From NCBI GenBank assembly GCA_004297775.1, contig SCUE01000034.1, forward strand, positions 186,001 through 250,000: DNA of 64,000 nt. The letters are read 5' to 3'. The translations under genes and the position numbers were made by a program. The stretch is from Chloroflexota bacterium. GTDB lineage: Bacteria > Chloroflexota > UBA6077 > FW602-bin22. The notes under the pieces were generated by a model, which saw only the letters and a program-made list of their open reading frames with translations, was not told the DNA's origin and made no database searches. Shown here piece after piece: positions 57,491-64,000 of this stretch (the first letter of the stretch is position 1; each line of letters opens with the position of its first letter).

Positions 57491-58687
57491 TCAGTACGCC
57501 GCGCGTAACACCGACAGTACCTCGTCGACGTTCCGGAATCCGCGCGGTCCGCCGACCGAGCGCGGGGTGTGCTGAGAGAAGACGCGCTCCGCGCACGTCT
57601 TGAGCGTGTCCTCGGTCACACCGTGCGACCGAAGCGGCTCGTTGATCTCAATTTCCGCGCACAGCCGTCGGACGGCGGCCAGCCCGCGGTCGGCTGCCGC
57701 GCGCTTTGACAGTCCATCCACGCTTTCGCCGAGCGCGCGTGCAATGGTGCCCAGCTTCTCCGGGCATCCGATCGCGCTCCACTCGAGGACGTGTGGGAGC
57801 ATGACGCCGATGAGGCGTCCGTGCGGCAAGTGCGTCAGATCGCCAAGGACTTCCGCGAACGTGTGCACGTGGATCAGTCCGCGGAGCGTGAATGCTGTGC
57901 CGACCATCGTGGCCGACGCCATCATCGCGGAGCGTGCTTCGAGATTCTGACCGTTCGCAAACGCCCTGGGTAGGTAGTTGCCGATCGTCTCGATCGCCTT
58001 CAACAGAATGGCGTCGGCGAACGGGTTGAACTGAAGCGTCAGGAGCGCCTCGATCGCCTGCGATAGCGCATCAACCCCGGTGTCAGCCGTCACCCGCGGT
58101 GGCATCGATGATGACAGGACAGGATCGCAGAGCGCGACGGTCGGCCGAACGTTGTCGCCAGTGGCCCAGCCCTTGATACCGGTCTCGTGGTCAAACACAC
58201 CGCAGCCAGCGGTTACGTCGGCGCCGGTTCCGGCGGTCGTTGGCACTGTGATAATGCTCGGACCCTTCTTATCGACCGTACGCTCCCGCTTCCATTCGAC
58301 GCCAACGCGGCGCTCGGTGTAGTCGGTGAACTGGCCGCCGTTGCCGACCAGCAGCGACACTGCCTTCGCGCTGTCCATCGAGCTGCCGCCGCCGACGCCG
58401 ATGATGACATCGCAGGAGCGGTCGCGAAAAATCGCGACCGCGGCCTCGACTGACGGCACGGTCGGCTCGGTCACGACGCCGTCGAATATCTCGACCCGCA
58501 CGCCGGCCTCTCGCAACGATGCCTCGATCGTCGCCGTGATACCGAGTTTGTAGAGGCCCGCGTCGGTCATCACCAGCGCGGCGGTACCGTTCAACTCACG
58601 CGCGATTTCCCCCGCCTCGCGCGCCTTCCCCGGACCGAAGACGATCCGTGACGTTGCCCCGTAGCGAAAATCATTCAGCCAGCTCAC
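57491..58687 (-). CDS. Iron-containing alcohol dehydrogenase
   Basis: A 398-residue group III ADH. N-terminal Rossmann-like part (FGPGKAREAGEIA, GVGGGSSMDSAKAVSLL with the NAD loop) and a helical C-terminus with metal ligands in DTGVDALSQAIEALL (Asp, His/Gln region), THLPHGRLIGVMLPHVLEW (two His). The annotation could be 1,3-propanediol dehydrogenase, lactaldehyde reductase or maleylacetate reductase. Faces the ABM gene convergently. Confidence 0.9.
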   Translation of the reverse strand: MSWLNDFRYGATSRIVFGPGKAREAGEIARELNGTAALVMTDAGLYKLGITATIEASLREAGVRVEIFDGVVTEPTVPSVEAAVAIFRDRSCDVIIGVGGGSSMDSAKAVSLLVGNGGQFTDYTERRVGVEWKRERTVDKKGPSIITVPTTAGTGADVTAGCGVFDHETGIKGWATGDNVRPTVALCDPVLSSSMPPRVTADTGVDALSQAIEALLTLQFNPFADAILLKAIETIGNYLPRAFANGQNLEARSAMMASATMVGTAFTLRGLIHVHTFAEVLGDLTHLPHGRLIGVMLPHVLEWSAIGCPEKLGTIARALGESVDGLSKRAAADRGLAAVRRLCAEIEINEPLRSHGVTEDTLKTCAERVFSQHTPRSVGGPRGFRNVDEVLSVLRAAY

Positions 58688-58775
58688 GTGTCACTCCCTC
58701 TCCCGTTTCGCGGCGGAGTATCCAGTACCGGGAGTTCACGCGTAGCCAATCGAACGGCGCGCTTCGCCGTGGGCG

Positions 58776-59468
58776 CTACTCGGACCGAAGGCGGTAGCCG
58801 ACCCCCGGCTCGGTCACGATCAGGCGCGGCCGGGATGGGTCGGCTTCGAGCTTCTTGCGCAATCCGGCAATGTAGACGCGAAGGTTACCGGTCGCGTCCT
58901 CGTAAGCCGCCCCGAGAGCACTCCGGAGCAACTGGCCGTGTGTGATGACGCGGCCGGCGTTGACTGCCATGTACCGGAGGATGCTGTACTCGGTCGGTGT
59001 GAGATGAATCTCTGAGCCGGCGCGGGTGACGGTTCGCCGCGCCAAGTCGATCTCGACGTCTCCCGTGTGCACGATCGTCGCGGGGTCGGCGGATCCGGCC
59101 GTGCGACGTAGCGCGACACGCATACGCGCCAGCAACTCTGGAACGCTGAACGGTTTGGTGACGTAGTCATCGGCGCCTTCGTCGAGCGCGCGCACCTTCG
59201 CCTCGTCGTCGTCGCGAACCGACAGCACGATGATCGGAACCTGCGTCCACTCACGCAGGCGTCGGCAGACCGTGATGCCGTCGAGATCCGGCAGCGCCAG
59301 ATCGAGGATGACGATCTCGGGTGGCCGCAGCGCCGCTTCATCGAGACCGGCCTCTCCGCTCTCTGCTTCGACGACATCGTAGCCATTGGCCCGCAGCGCA
59401 ACGCGCAGTGCCTTTCGGATGCGCGGCTCATCATCCACGACCAGCACACGTGCCCCGAGGTGATTCAT
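58776..59468 (-). CDS. kdpE: KdpE-like OmpR-family response regulator
   Basis: A 230-residue regulator from ATG 59468: VLVVDDEPRIRKALRVAL, phospho-Asp in IVILDLALPDLDG, DDYVTKPFSVPELLARM, and a winged helix with LTPTEYSILRYMAVNAG and LRVYIAGLRKKLEADPSRPR. The sequence style and the coupled KdpD-like kinase (four-base overlap) indicate a potassium or turgor response system. No kdpFABC is present; a KimA-like potassium transporter is divergent, a likely target. Confidence 0.88.
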   Translation of the reverse strand: MNHLGARVLVVDDEPRIRKALRVALRANGYDVVEAESGEAGLDEAALRPPEIVILDLALPDLDGITVCRRLREWTQVPIIVLSVRDDDEAKVRALDEGADDYVTKPFSVPELLARMRVALRRTAGSADPATIVHTGDVEIDLARRTVTRAGSEIHLTPTEYSILRYMAVNAGRVITHGQLLRSALGAAYEDATGNLRVYIAGLRKKLEADPSRPRLIVTEPGVGYRLRSE

Positions 59469-60541
59469 TGTGGCGTCGTCGACAGTGGCAGCGTGAAGGC
59501 GAAGCACGCGCCGGTCGCTTCAGTCAGCCAGAGTCGGCCGCCATGCGCCTCGACCAGACCGCGCGCGATCGCCAGTCCGAGTCCGGTCCCCCGAGAACTC
59601 GGTCCGCGCTCGAAGGCATGGAAGATTCGTTCGCGCGATTCTGGAGCGACGCCCGGGCCGGAGTCGGCCACCTCGATGCGCACGTTGACGCTGCCGGCGA
59701 TGACGCGGACGGCGATCGGTGTGCCGTCTGGCGTGTGCAATGCCGCGTTCTCCAGAAGATTCTTCAGCGCCTGGGCAATCTGGACGTAGTCGCACGGCAC
59801 CGGTGGACAGCCTTCCGGGACGGTGACCGTTACGCTCCTTTCGCCAAGCGTCTGTGACAGTCGAGACACCGTGCCGTTGATCAGTTCCGCGATGTCTTCC
59901 GCCTCCTTCGCTGGCCTGAGCGCGCCAGCCTCGATCCGCGACAGATCCAGCAGGTTGCCGACCAGCCGGTCGAGGCGATCGGCCTCCTCTTCGACCGTCG
60001 CAAGTAACTCCGCGCGGTCCTCGGCACTGTACTGGCCGTCAGCCTGGCGTAGGCCTGAAACGCTGGCCTTGATCGAGGCAAGCGGGGTCCGGAGGTCGTG
60101 TCCGACCGCGCGCAGGAGGACGGTCTTCAGTTCGTCCGATCGACGCGCGACTTCGGCGTCCTGCGCTCGCCGTGCGCCACGCCGCGCCGAGTCGGCGAGT
60201 TGGCCGGTGATCAGCGCCGTAAACAGCAGAAGCACGAGAGATAGTGCGTCCTCTGGCCGCGCGATCGTCAACGATCCGCGCGGGTCGATGAAGAGGAGAT
60301 TGTGTCCGGCCACCGATGCGATCGCGGCCACGATCGCTGGTCCTCGACCCGATCTGGTCGCGGAGAGGACCACCGGGACGATCGAGAGCAGAACCGCCGA
60401 TCGCGGATCGCCGACAATCGACTCGATCGCGCCCGCGATCGCGAGTGTCACGGCCGTGCCGATCAACGCGACCGCGTACGGGATGCTCCGGGTGAGCGCT
60501 CGCACAAGGCCTCCCGTCGGGTGCGGTCGTTGGCCTAACAC
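59465..60541 (-). CDS. KdpD-like sensor kinase lacking the N-terminal KdpD/USP part
   Basis: A 358-residue kinase corresponding to the C-terminal half of KdpD: four-helix DUF4118 membrane domain (~15-115, with VVLSATRSGRGPAIVAAI), HisKA with AVGHDLRTPLASIKASV (phospho-His), ATPase with NAALHTPDG, DSGPGVAPES and GTGLGLAIARGLVEAHGG. E. coli KdpD (~894 residues) has a large N-terminal cytoplasmic domain that binds ATP and c-di-AMP; it is absent. The gene overlaps kdpE by four bases and faces away from the transporter. Confidence 0.88.
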   Translation of the reverse strand: MLGQRPHPTGGLVRALTRSIPYAVALIGTAVTLAIAGAIESIVGDPRSAVLLSIVPVVLSATRSGRGPAIVAAIASVAGHNLLFIDPRGSLTIARPEDALSLVLLLFTALITGQLADSARRGARRAQDAEVARRSDELKTVLLRAVGHDLRTPLASIKASVSGLRQADGQYSAEDRAELLATVEEEADRLDRLVGNLLDLSRIEAGALRPAKEAEDIAELINGTVSRLSQTLGERSVTVTVPEGCPPVPCDYVQIAQALKNLLENAALHTPDGTPIAVRVIAGSVNVRIEVADSGPGVAPESRERIFHAFERGPSSRGTGLGLAIARGLVEAHGGRLWLTEATGACFAFTLPLSTTPQ

Positions 60542-60662
60542 TTTCCGAACACTCGGTTGCCTTGATCGTAACGAGTTCGGAATCCGTTCGCTCCGATCGT
60601 TTTCCTAACAGGCTGCCACGGCAAGGTCCGGGTGAGGCACGCCTGGGAAGGGACCACACGAC

Positions 60663-62849
60663 GTGGGCGACTTCACGGCCGATGACGATTCGCCGCCAGC
60701 GCCCCGCGCGGAATCGACGCGGGACAACGCCGACCGCGATGCCGCCGAGCCAACGTTCATCACGATTGCTCGGCGCACGCAGGCAGTCGGGAGCGAGGCG
60801 CCGCCCGATCGACGCCAGGTTCGGCCCGTTCGCGGCAAGCGGCCGGGCGATGTCTCAGTCAGGATTCAACGTCCGCGGTACCAGGGTTTCGAACGGCGCG
60901 GTAAGGGGCACCTCGAAGCGCTGGTGGAACTCGAGCAACCGCGTGGCTTGCTGGGCGCCGCGCGCCAATTCCTGATTGGCAGTGCGATCCATTCTGATCT
61001 CGAGCACGAGCAACGGCTCAGCAAGAAGAAGGCGCTGGCCGTCTTTTCGTCGGACGCGTTGTCGTCTGTCGCATACGCTCCGCAGGAGACACTGCTAATC
61101 CTGCTGGCGGCCGGCGCGGCCGCGATATGGTGGTCGCTGCCTATTTCGGTCGCGGTGGTCACACTGCTGGCGATCGTCGTGACCAGCTATCGACAGACCA
61201 TCTACGCGTACCCGTCCGGCGGCGGCTCCTACATCGTGGCACGGGTGAACCTGGGAGAGACCGTCGGACTGGTTGCGGCGGCGGCGCTCGTGGTCGGGTA
61301 CATCCTGACGGTTTCGGTCTCGATTGCCTCAGCGATCGATCAACTCGTCTCCGCGGTGCCCGTCCTGCTGGTCTGGCGCGTGCCACTGAATGTGGCGGCG
61401 ATCGCGCTCGTAACGCTGGCGAACCTGCGCGGCGTCCGTGAGTCCGGGAATATCTTCTCGATACCGACCTATGTCTTCCTGGCGGCGATGTACGGGATGA
61501 TCGGGATCGGCCTGTTTCGGCTGGCGACCGGCACGCTTGAGGTGCCGCGTCCCGAGTCCATGCCAGACGCGGTGACGCCGCTCACGCTGTTTCTCGTTCT
61601 CCGTGCGTTTGCGGTGGGTTCGGCCGTGATGACAGGCACCGAGGCGATCTCGAACGGGATCCCAGCGTTTACCGCACCCGAACCGAAGAACGCGGCGCGG
61701 ACGCTCGTGGCGATGGCGGCGATTCTGGCGGTCATGTTCCTCGGACTATCGGTCCTGATCGTGGGCGCACAGGTCATTCCGACGCATTCGGAAACGGTCA
61801 TTTCGATCCTGGCTCGGTCGATCTTCGGCGATGGCTTGCTCTACTACGTCGTCCAGGCGGCGGCGGCGCTGATTCTGGTTCTGGCGGCGAACACGGCCTA
61901 CGCGGACTTTCCGCGCCTAACGTCGCTCGGGGCTCGCGACGGTTACGCGCCCCGCCAACTGGCGTTCCGCGGCGAGCGGCTGGCGTTTTCGAACGGCATC
62001 ATCTTGCTCGGGGGGCTCAGCGCGACGCTGAACGTGTTGTTCGCCGGATCCACCGGGGCGCTGCTGCCGCTCTACGCGGTGAGCGTCTTCCTGGCCTTCA
62101 CCTGTTCGCAGGCGGGAATGGTGGCGCACTGGCGTCGTGAACGAGGCGCCGGCTGGCGGACCAAGGCCGCGGTGAACGGTGTGGGCGCAATTGTGACCGG
62201 GTTCGTTGCGTTGATGGCGGCGTTGACGACGCTCATGAATGCTGACCTGCCGATCGTACCGGGGATCCCGATTGGCTGGGGGTCCTGGCTCATCCTTGCG
62301 ATCGTGCCGACGCTCGTGGTGTTCTTCAAGCTGATCCGCCGCCACTACGACGAAGCCGACCTGGCGCGCGAGTTGCCAAACGTCGCGCCGCCGCGCAAGC
62401 GGATCCAGAACGCGGTGGTCGTGCCGATCGCGCGGATCGATCGACCGGCGGTCGAGGCACTGCGGTATGCGCGGTCGCTCTCGGAGGATGTGACCGCGGT
62501 CCACGTCGCGGTGGAGGGCGAACGCTCGGACCAGATCGAGCGAACCTGGGCGCAATGGGGCGAAGACATTCCGTTGACCGTGATCGCCTCGCCGTATCGG
62601 AGCCTGACCCGTCCGCTCCTGCAATACCTCGAAGAATTGCGCCGACACGAGCACGTCGACTATGTGACGGTGATTCTGCCCGAATACGTGCCGGACCGAT
62701 GGTGGAAGCACATTCTCCACGGGCAGTCGGGTCAGGTTCTCAAGTGGCAACTCCTGTTTCAGCCGGGATTCGTGGTGACGAGCGTGCCGTGCCACGAGAG
62801 GCCGTGGCTAACGGCGAACGGGCGCACGGCCAGCGATCTGCCCGCGTGA
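60663..62849 (+). CDS. kimA: KimA-like potassium transporter (APC superfamily)
   Basis: A 728-residue protein. After a polar, likely disordered ~95-residue N-terminal extension comes LIGSAIHSDLEHEQRLSKKKALAVFSSDALSSVAYAPQE, recognised in parts as the KimA (YdaO) signature, then about 12 transmembrane helices (e.g. SYRQTIYAYPSGGGSYIVA). The cytoplasmic C-terminal ~170 residues have a USP-like fold (VVVPIARIDRPAVEALRYARSL). Bacillus KimA imports K+ with protons and is controlled by c-di-AMP. Divergent from the KdpDE-type pair by 121 bases. Starts with GTG; a shorter start is possible. Confidence 0.82.
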   Translation: MGDFTADDDSPPAPRAESTRDNADRDAAEPTFITIARRTQAVGSEAPPDRRQVRPVRGKRPGDVSVRIQRPRYQGFERRGKGHLEALVELEQPRGLLGAARQFLIGSAIHSDLEHEQRLSKKKALAVFSSDALSSVAYAPQETLLILLAAGAAAIWWSLPISVAVVTLLAIVVTSYRQTIYAYPSGGGSYIVARVNLGETVGLVAAAALVVGYILTVSVSIASAIDQLVSAVPVLLVWRVPLNVAAIALVTLANLRGVRESGNIFSIPTYVFLAAMYGMIGIGLFRLATGTLEVPRPESMPDAVTPLTLFLVLRAFAVGSAVMTGTEAISNGIPAFTAPEPKNAARTLVAMAAILAVMFLGLSVLIVGAQVIPTHSETVISILARSIFGDGLLYYVVQAAAALILVLAANTAYADFPRLTSLGARDGYAPRQLAFRGERLAFSNGIILLGGLSATLNVLFAGSTGALLPLYAVSVFLAFTCSQAGMVAHWRRERGAGWRTKAAVNGVGAIVTGFVALMAALTTLMNADLPIVPGIPIGWGSWLILAIVPTLVVFFKLIRRHYDEADLARELPNVAPPRKRIQNAVVVPIARIDRPAVEALRYARSLSEDVTAVHVAVEGERSDQIERTWAQWGEDIPLTVIASPYRSLTRPLLQYLEELRRHEHVDYVTVILPEYVPDRWWKHILHGQSGQVLKWQLLFQPGFVVTSVPCHERPWLTANGRTASDLPA

Positions 62850-62864
62850 TCGATCGCAGCGGCG

Positions 62865-62999
62865 GATCCGTGCCGAGAGACGGTATCCAACACCCGGTTC
62901 GGTCACGACGCCGTGGCGGCGCATCGGATCCGCTTCGAGTTTCTTGCGATGTCCCGCGATGTCGACGCGCGGGTTACCCGTCGCGTCCACGTAGGCCAC
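62865..62999 (-). pseudogene. Relic of a KdpE C-terminal DNA-binding domain
   Basis: On the minus strand the codons from 62999 read AYVDATGNPRVDIAG, then HRKKLEADPMRRHGVVTEPG and GYRLSA, closely matching the last 45 residues of the KdpE at 58776 (AAYEDATGNLRVYIAG, LRKKLEADPSRPR, VTEPGVGYRLRS). Nothing of the receiver domain is present and key hydrophobic core residues have changed (Tyr to Asp, Leu to His), so this is a decayed copy. It lies right behind the KimA-like gene, as if a KdpE gene once closed an operon there. Confidence 0.75.
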
Positions 63000-63032
63000 A
63001 TCGAGAGGGCGCGAAGTAGTTCGAAACTGCGC

Positions 63033-63812
63033 TCAGCCCAGCATCGCCACGCCCGCGTCGACCGAGAGCGTCTGGCCCGTCATCAGTGCGCTGTCGTCGG
63101 AGGCGAGGAAGACGACGGTTCCCACGAGGTCGGCTGGCTCCAGCGTGCGTCCGAGCGCCGCCGCGGCCTTCAGTCGCTCGACGATCGGACCCGGCACGAC
63201 CTTCCGCGTGGCCTCGGACATCGTCACCCCGGGGGCGATCGCGTTGACCCGGACGTTGTACTGGCCGAGCGCGCGCGCCATCGTCTTCGTGTAGTAGACA
63301 ACGCCGGACTTGGCGAGGCCGTACGCGAAGCTGGGCACCGTCTCGAGGTCCCGCGCCGGCATCCCGAGTCGGTCGGGGTAGGCGGCGCCGGAGCTGATGT
63401 TGATGATCGAGCCGGAGCGCTGACGCTTCATGGCCGGAAACACCGCCCGCGCGCACACGAGGATGCCGAGCAGGTTCACGTCGAGGATGCGACGCAGATA
63501 CTCCAGCGACTGGTCGCCCATATCCATGTCCTGGTAGATCGCGGCGTTATTCACGAGCACGTCGATGCGGCCGAATTCGCGCTCGACCGCCGCCGCCATG
63601 GCGTCCATCTCCGCCTGGTCGGCAACATTCACGGCGTGGGCGGTCGCCCGCGCCCCTGCCTCGCGCAACGCGGCGGCGGTGGCTTCAGCCTGCTCCCGGC
63701 GGAGGTCAACGACCGCGATGGCCGCACCCTCGCGCGCGAAGCCCTCACAGTAGGCTCGCCCGATCCCCTGCGCGCCACCCGTGACGACCGCGACCTTTCC
63801 GGCCAGCCTCAC
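63033..63812 (-). CDS. Short-chain dehydrogenase/reductase (3-oxoacyl-ACP reductase-like)
   Basis: A 259-residue classical SDR: VTGGAQGIGRAYCEGFA (NAD loop), DVLVNNAAIY, INISSGAAY (Ser), SFAYGLAKSGVVYYTK (Tyr-x3-Lys), and VNAIAPGVTMSEA. C-terminal GQTLSVDAGVAML. Soluble, probable tetramer; FabG-type or sugar/secondary-alcohol dehydrogenase. No operon partner is visible at the window end. Confidence 0.9.
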   Translation of the reverse strand: MRLAGKVAVVTGGAQGIGRAYCEGFAREGAAIAVVDLRREQAEATAAALREAGARATAHAVNVADQAEMDAMAAAVEREFGRIDVLVNNAAIYQDMDMGDQSLEYLRRILDVNLLGILVCARAVFPAMKRQRSGSIINISSGAAYPDRLGMPARDLETVPSFAYGLAKSGVVYYTKTMARALGQYNVRVNAIAPGVTMSEATRKVVPGPIVERLKAAAALGRTLEPADLVGTVVFLASDDSALMTGQTLSVDAGVAMLG

Positions 63813-64000
63813 CCGAGCCTCCCCGGAACACTCAGGTTTTGTGGAGGTGTCCGCGATGCGCAGTGTAGCCGGTGACGAGCCTCGCGGCGGATCGTCGTCC
63901 GCGCAATCGGCGGCACACGGGCGAACGCGATCGGCGATCGTAGAAAGCGCCGTCTTTAACGTGATATGGCGGATTTGGCCGTGGCTATTTGGCGAAATAG

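Overview
The window is high-GC (roughly two thirds G+C by eye) bacterial chromosome, dense with genes, with very short or overlapping gene junctions and several apparently leaderless promoters. No rRNA, tRNA or ribosomal-protein gene is present, so the lineage is inferred only. The mix of F420-type PPOX protein, DUF6941, DUF2277, SCO-PCuAC and VanW lipoproteins, 2-oxoacid:ferredoxin oxidoreductases and many VapBC/HicAB/DUF433 toxin-antitoxin relics suggests Chloroflexota (Thermomicrobia or Limnocylindria-like). This assignment is moderate at best.

Layout. 0-6.6 kb is an accessory and defence scar: a partial putative PD-(D/E)xK nuclease, a translationally coupled SIR2-like protein plus DRGH-type nuclease, a C-terminal stub of a type I restriction hsdR, and orphan antitoxins around a tyrosine phosphatase. 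6.7-12.7 kb holds metabolic and hypothetical genes (D-amino-acid-type PLP enzyme, gamma-glutamyltransferase, amidohydrolase). 13.0-18.0 kb has a coupled SLOG/ComF-type phosphoribosyltransferase pair and the 1211-residue pyruvate:ferredoxin oxidoreductase. 18.2-19.6 kb is a small metal-response group (Met/His/Gly-rich secreted protein, CsoR-type repressor with a textbook promoter, DUF302, a 33-residue membrane peptide). 20.2-28.1 kb mixes two HicAB modules (one broken), an enolase-superfamily dehydratase, 2-oxoacid:ferredoxin oxidoreductase korAB, and an AAA ATPase/nuclease inserted at a broken DUF433-DUF5615 module behind a 40-bp nested palindrome.

28.2-41 kb is a respiratory, copper and signalling block: a DUF1573-like protein with an in-frame TGA at a Cys position, a universal-stress/NarL/kinase operon whose kinase lacks the phospho-acceptor His, a SCO-PCuAC fusion, a cupredoxin lipoprotein, a membrane-anchored cupredoxin-NirK fusion, a DoxX protein, a BaeSR-like two-component pair and a large hybrid kinase. 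41-49.6 kb holds dehydrogenases, a VanW lipoprotein, a Fur/Zur regulator convergent with znuABC-type zinc uptake, a VapBC pair and a PPOX protein. 49.6-58.7 kb looks like a carbohydrate or polyol oxidation locus (two Zn-type ADHs, two paralogous epimerase-family dehydrogenases, a xylose-isomerase-like TIM barrel, an MFS transporter, an ABM monooxygenase, an Fe-ADH), interrupted by a decayed DUF559 nuclease gene flanked by inverted repeats. 58.8-63 kb couples KdpDE-type signalling to a divergent KimA-like potassium transporter, with a KdpE relic on its far side, then an SDR dehydrogenase.

Most notable candidates: the SIR2-nuclease operon, the ComF-SLOG operon, the possible selenocysteine DUF1573 protein, the palindrome-headed ATPase, the repeat-flanked DUF559 unit, and two structured intergenic regions that may encode RNAs.
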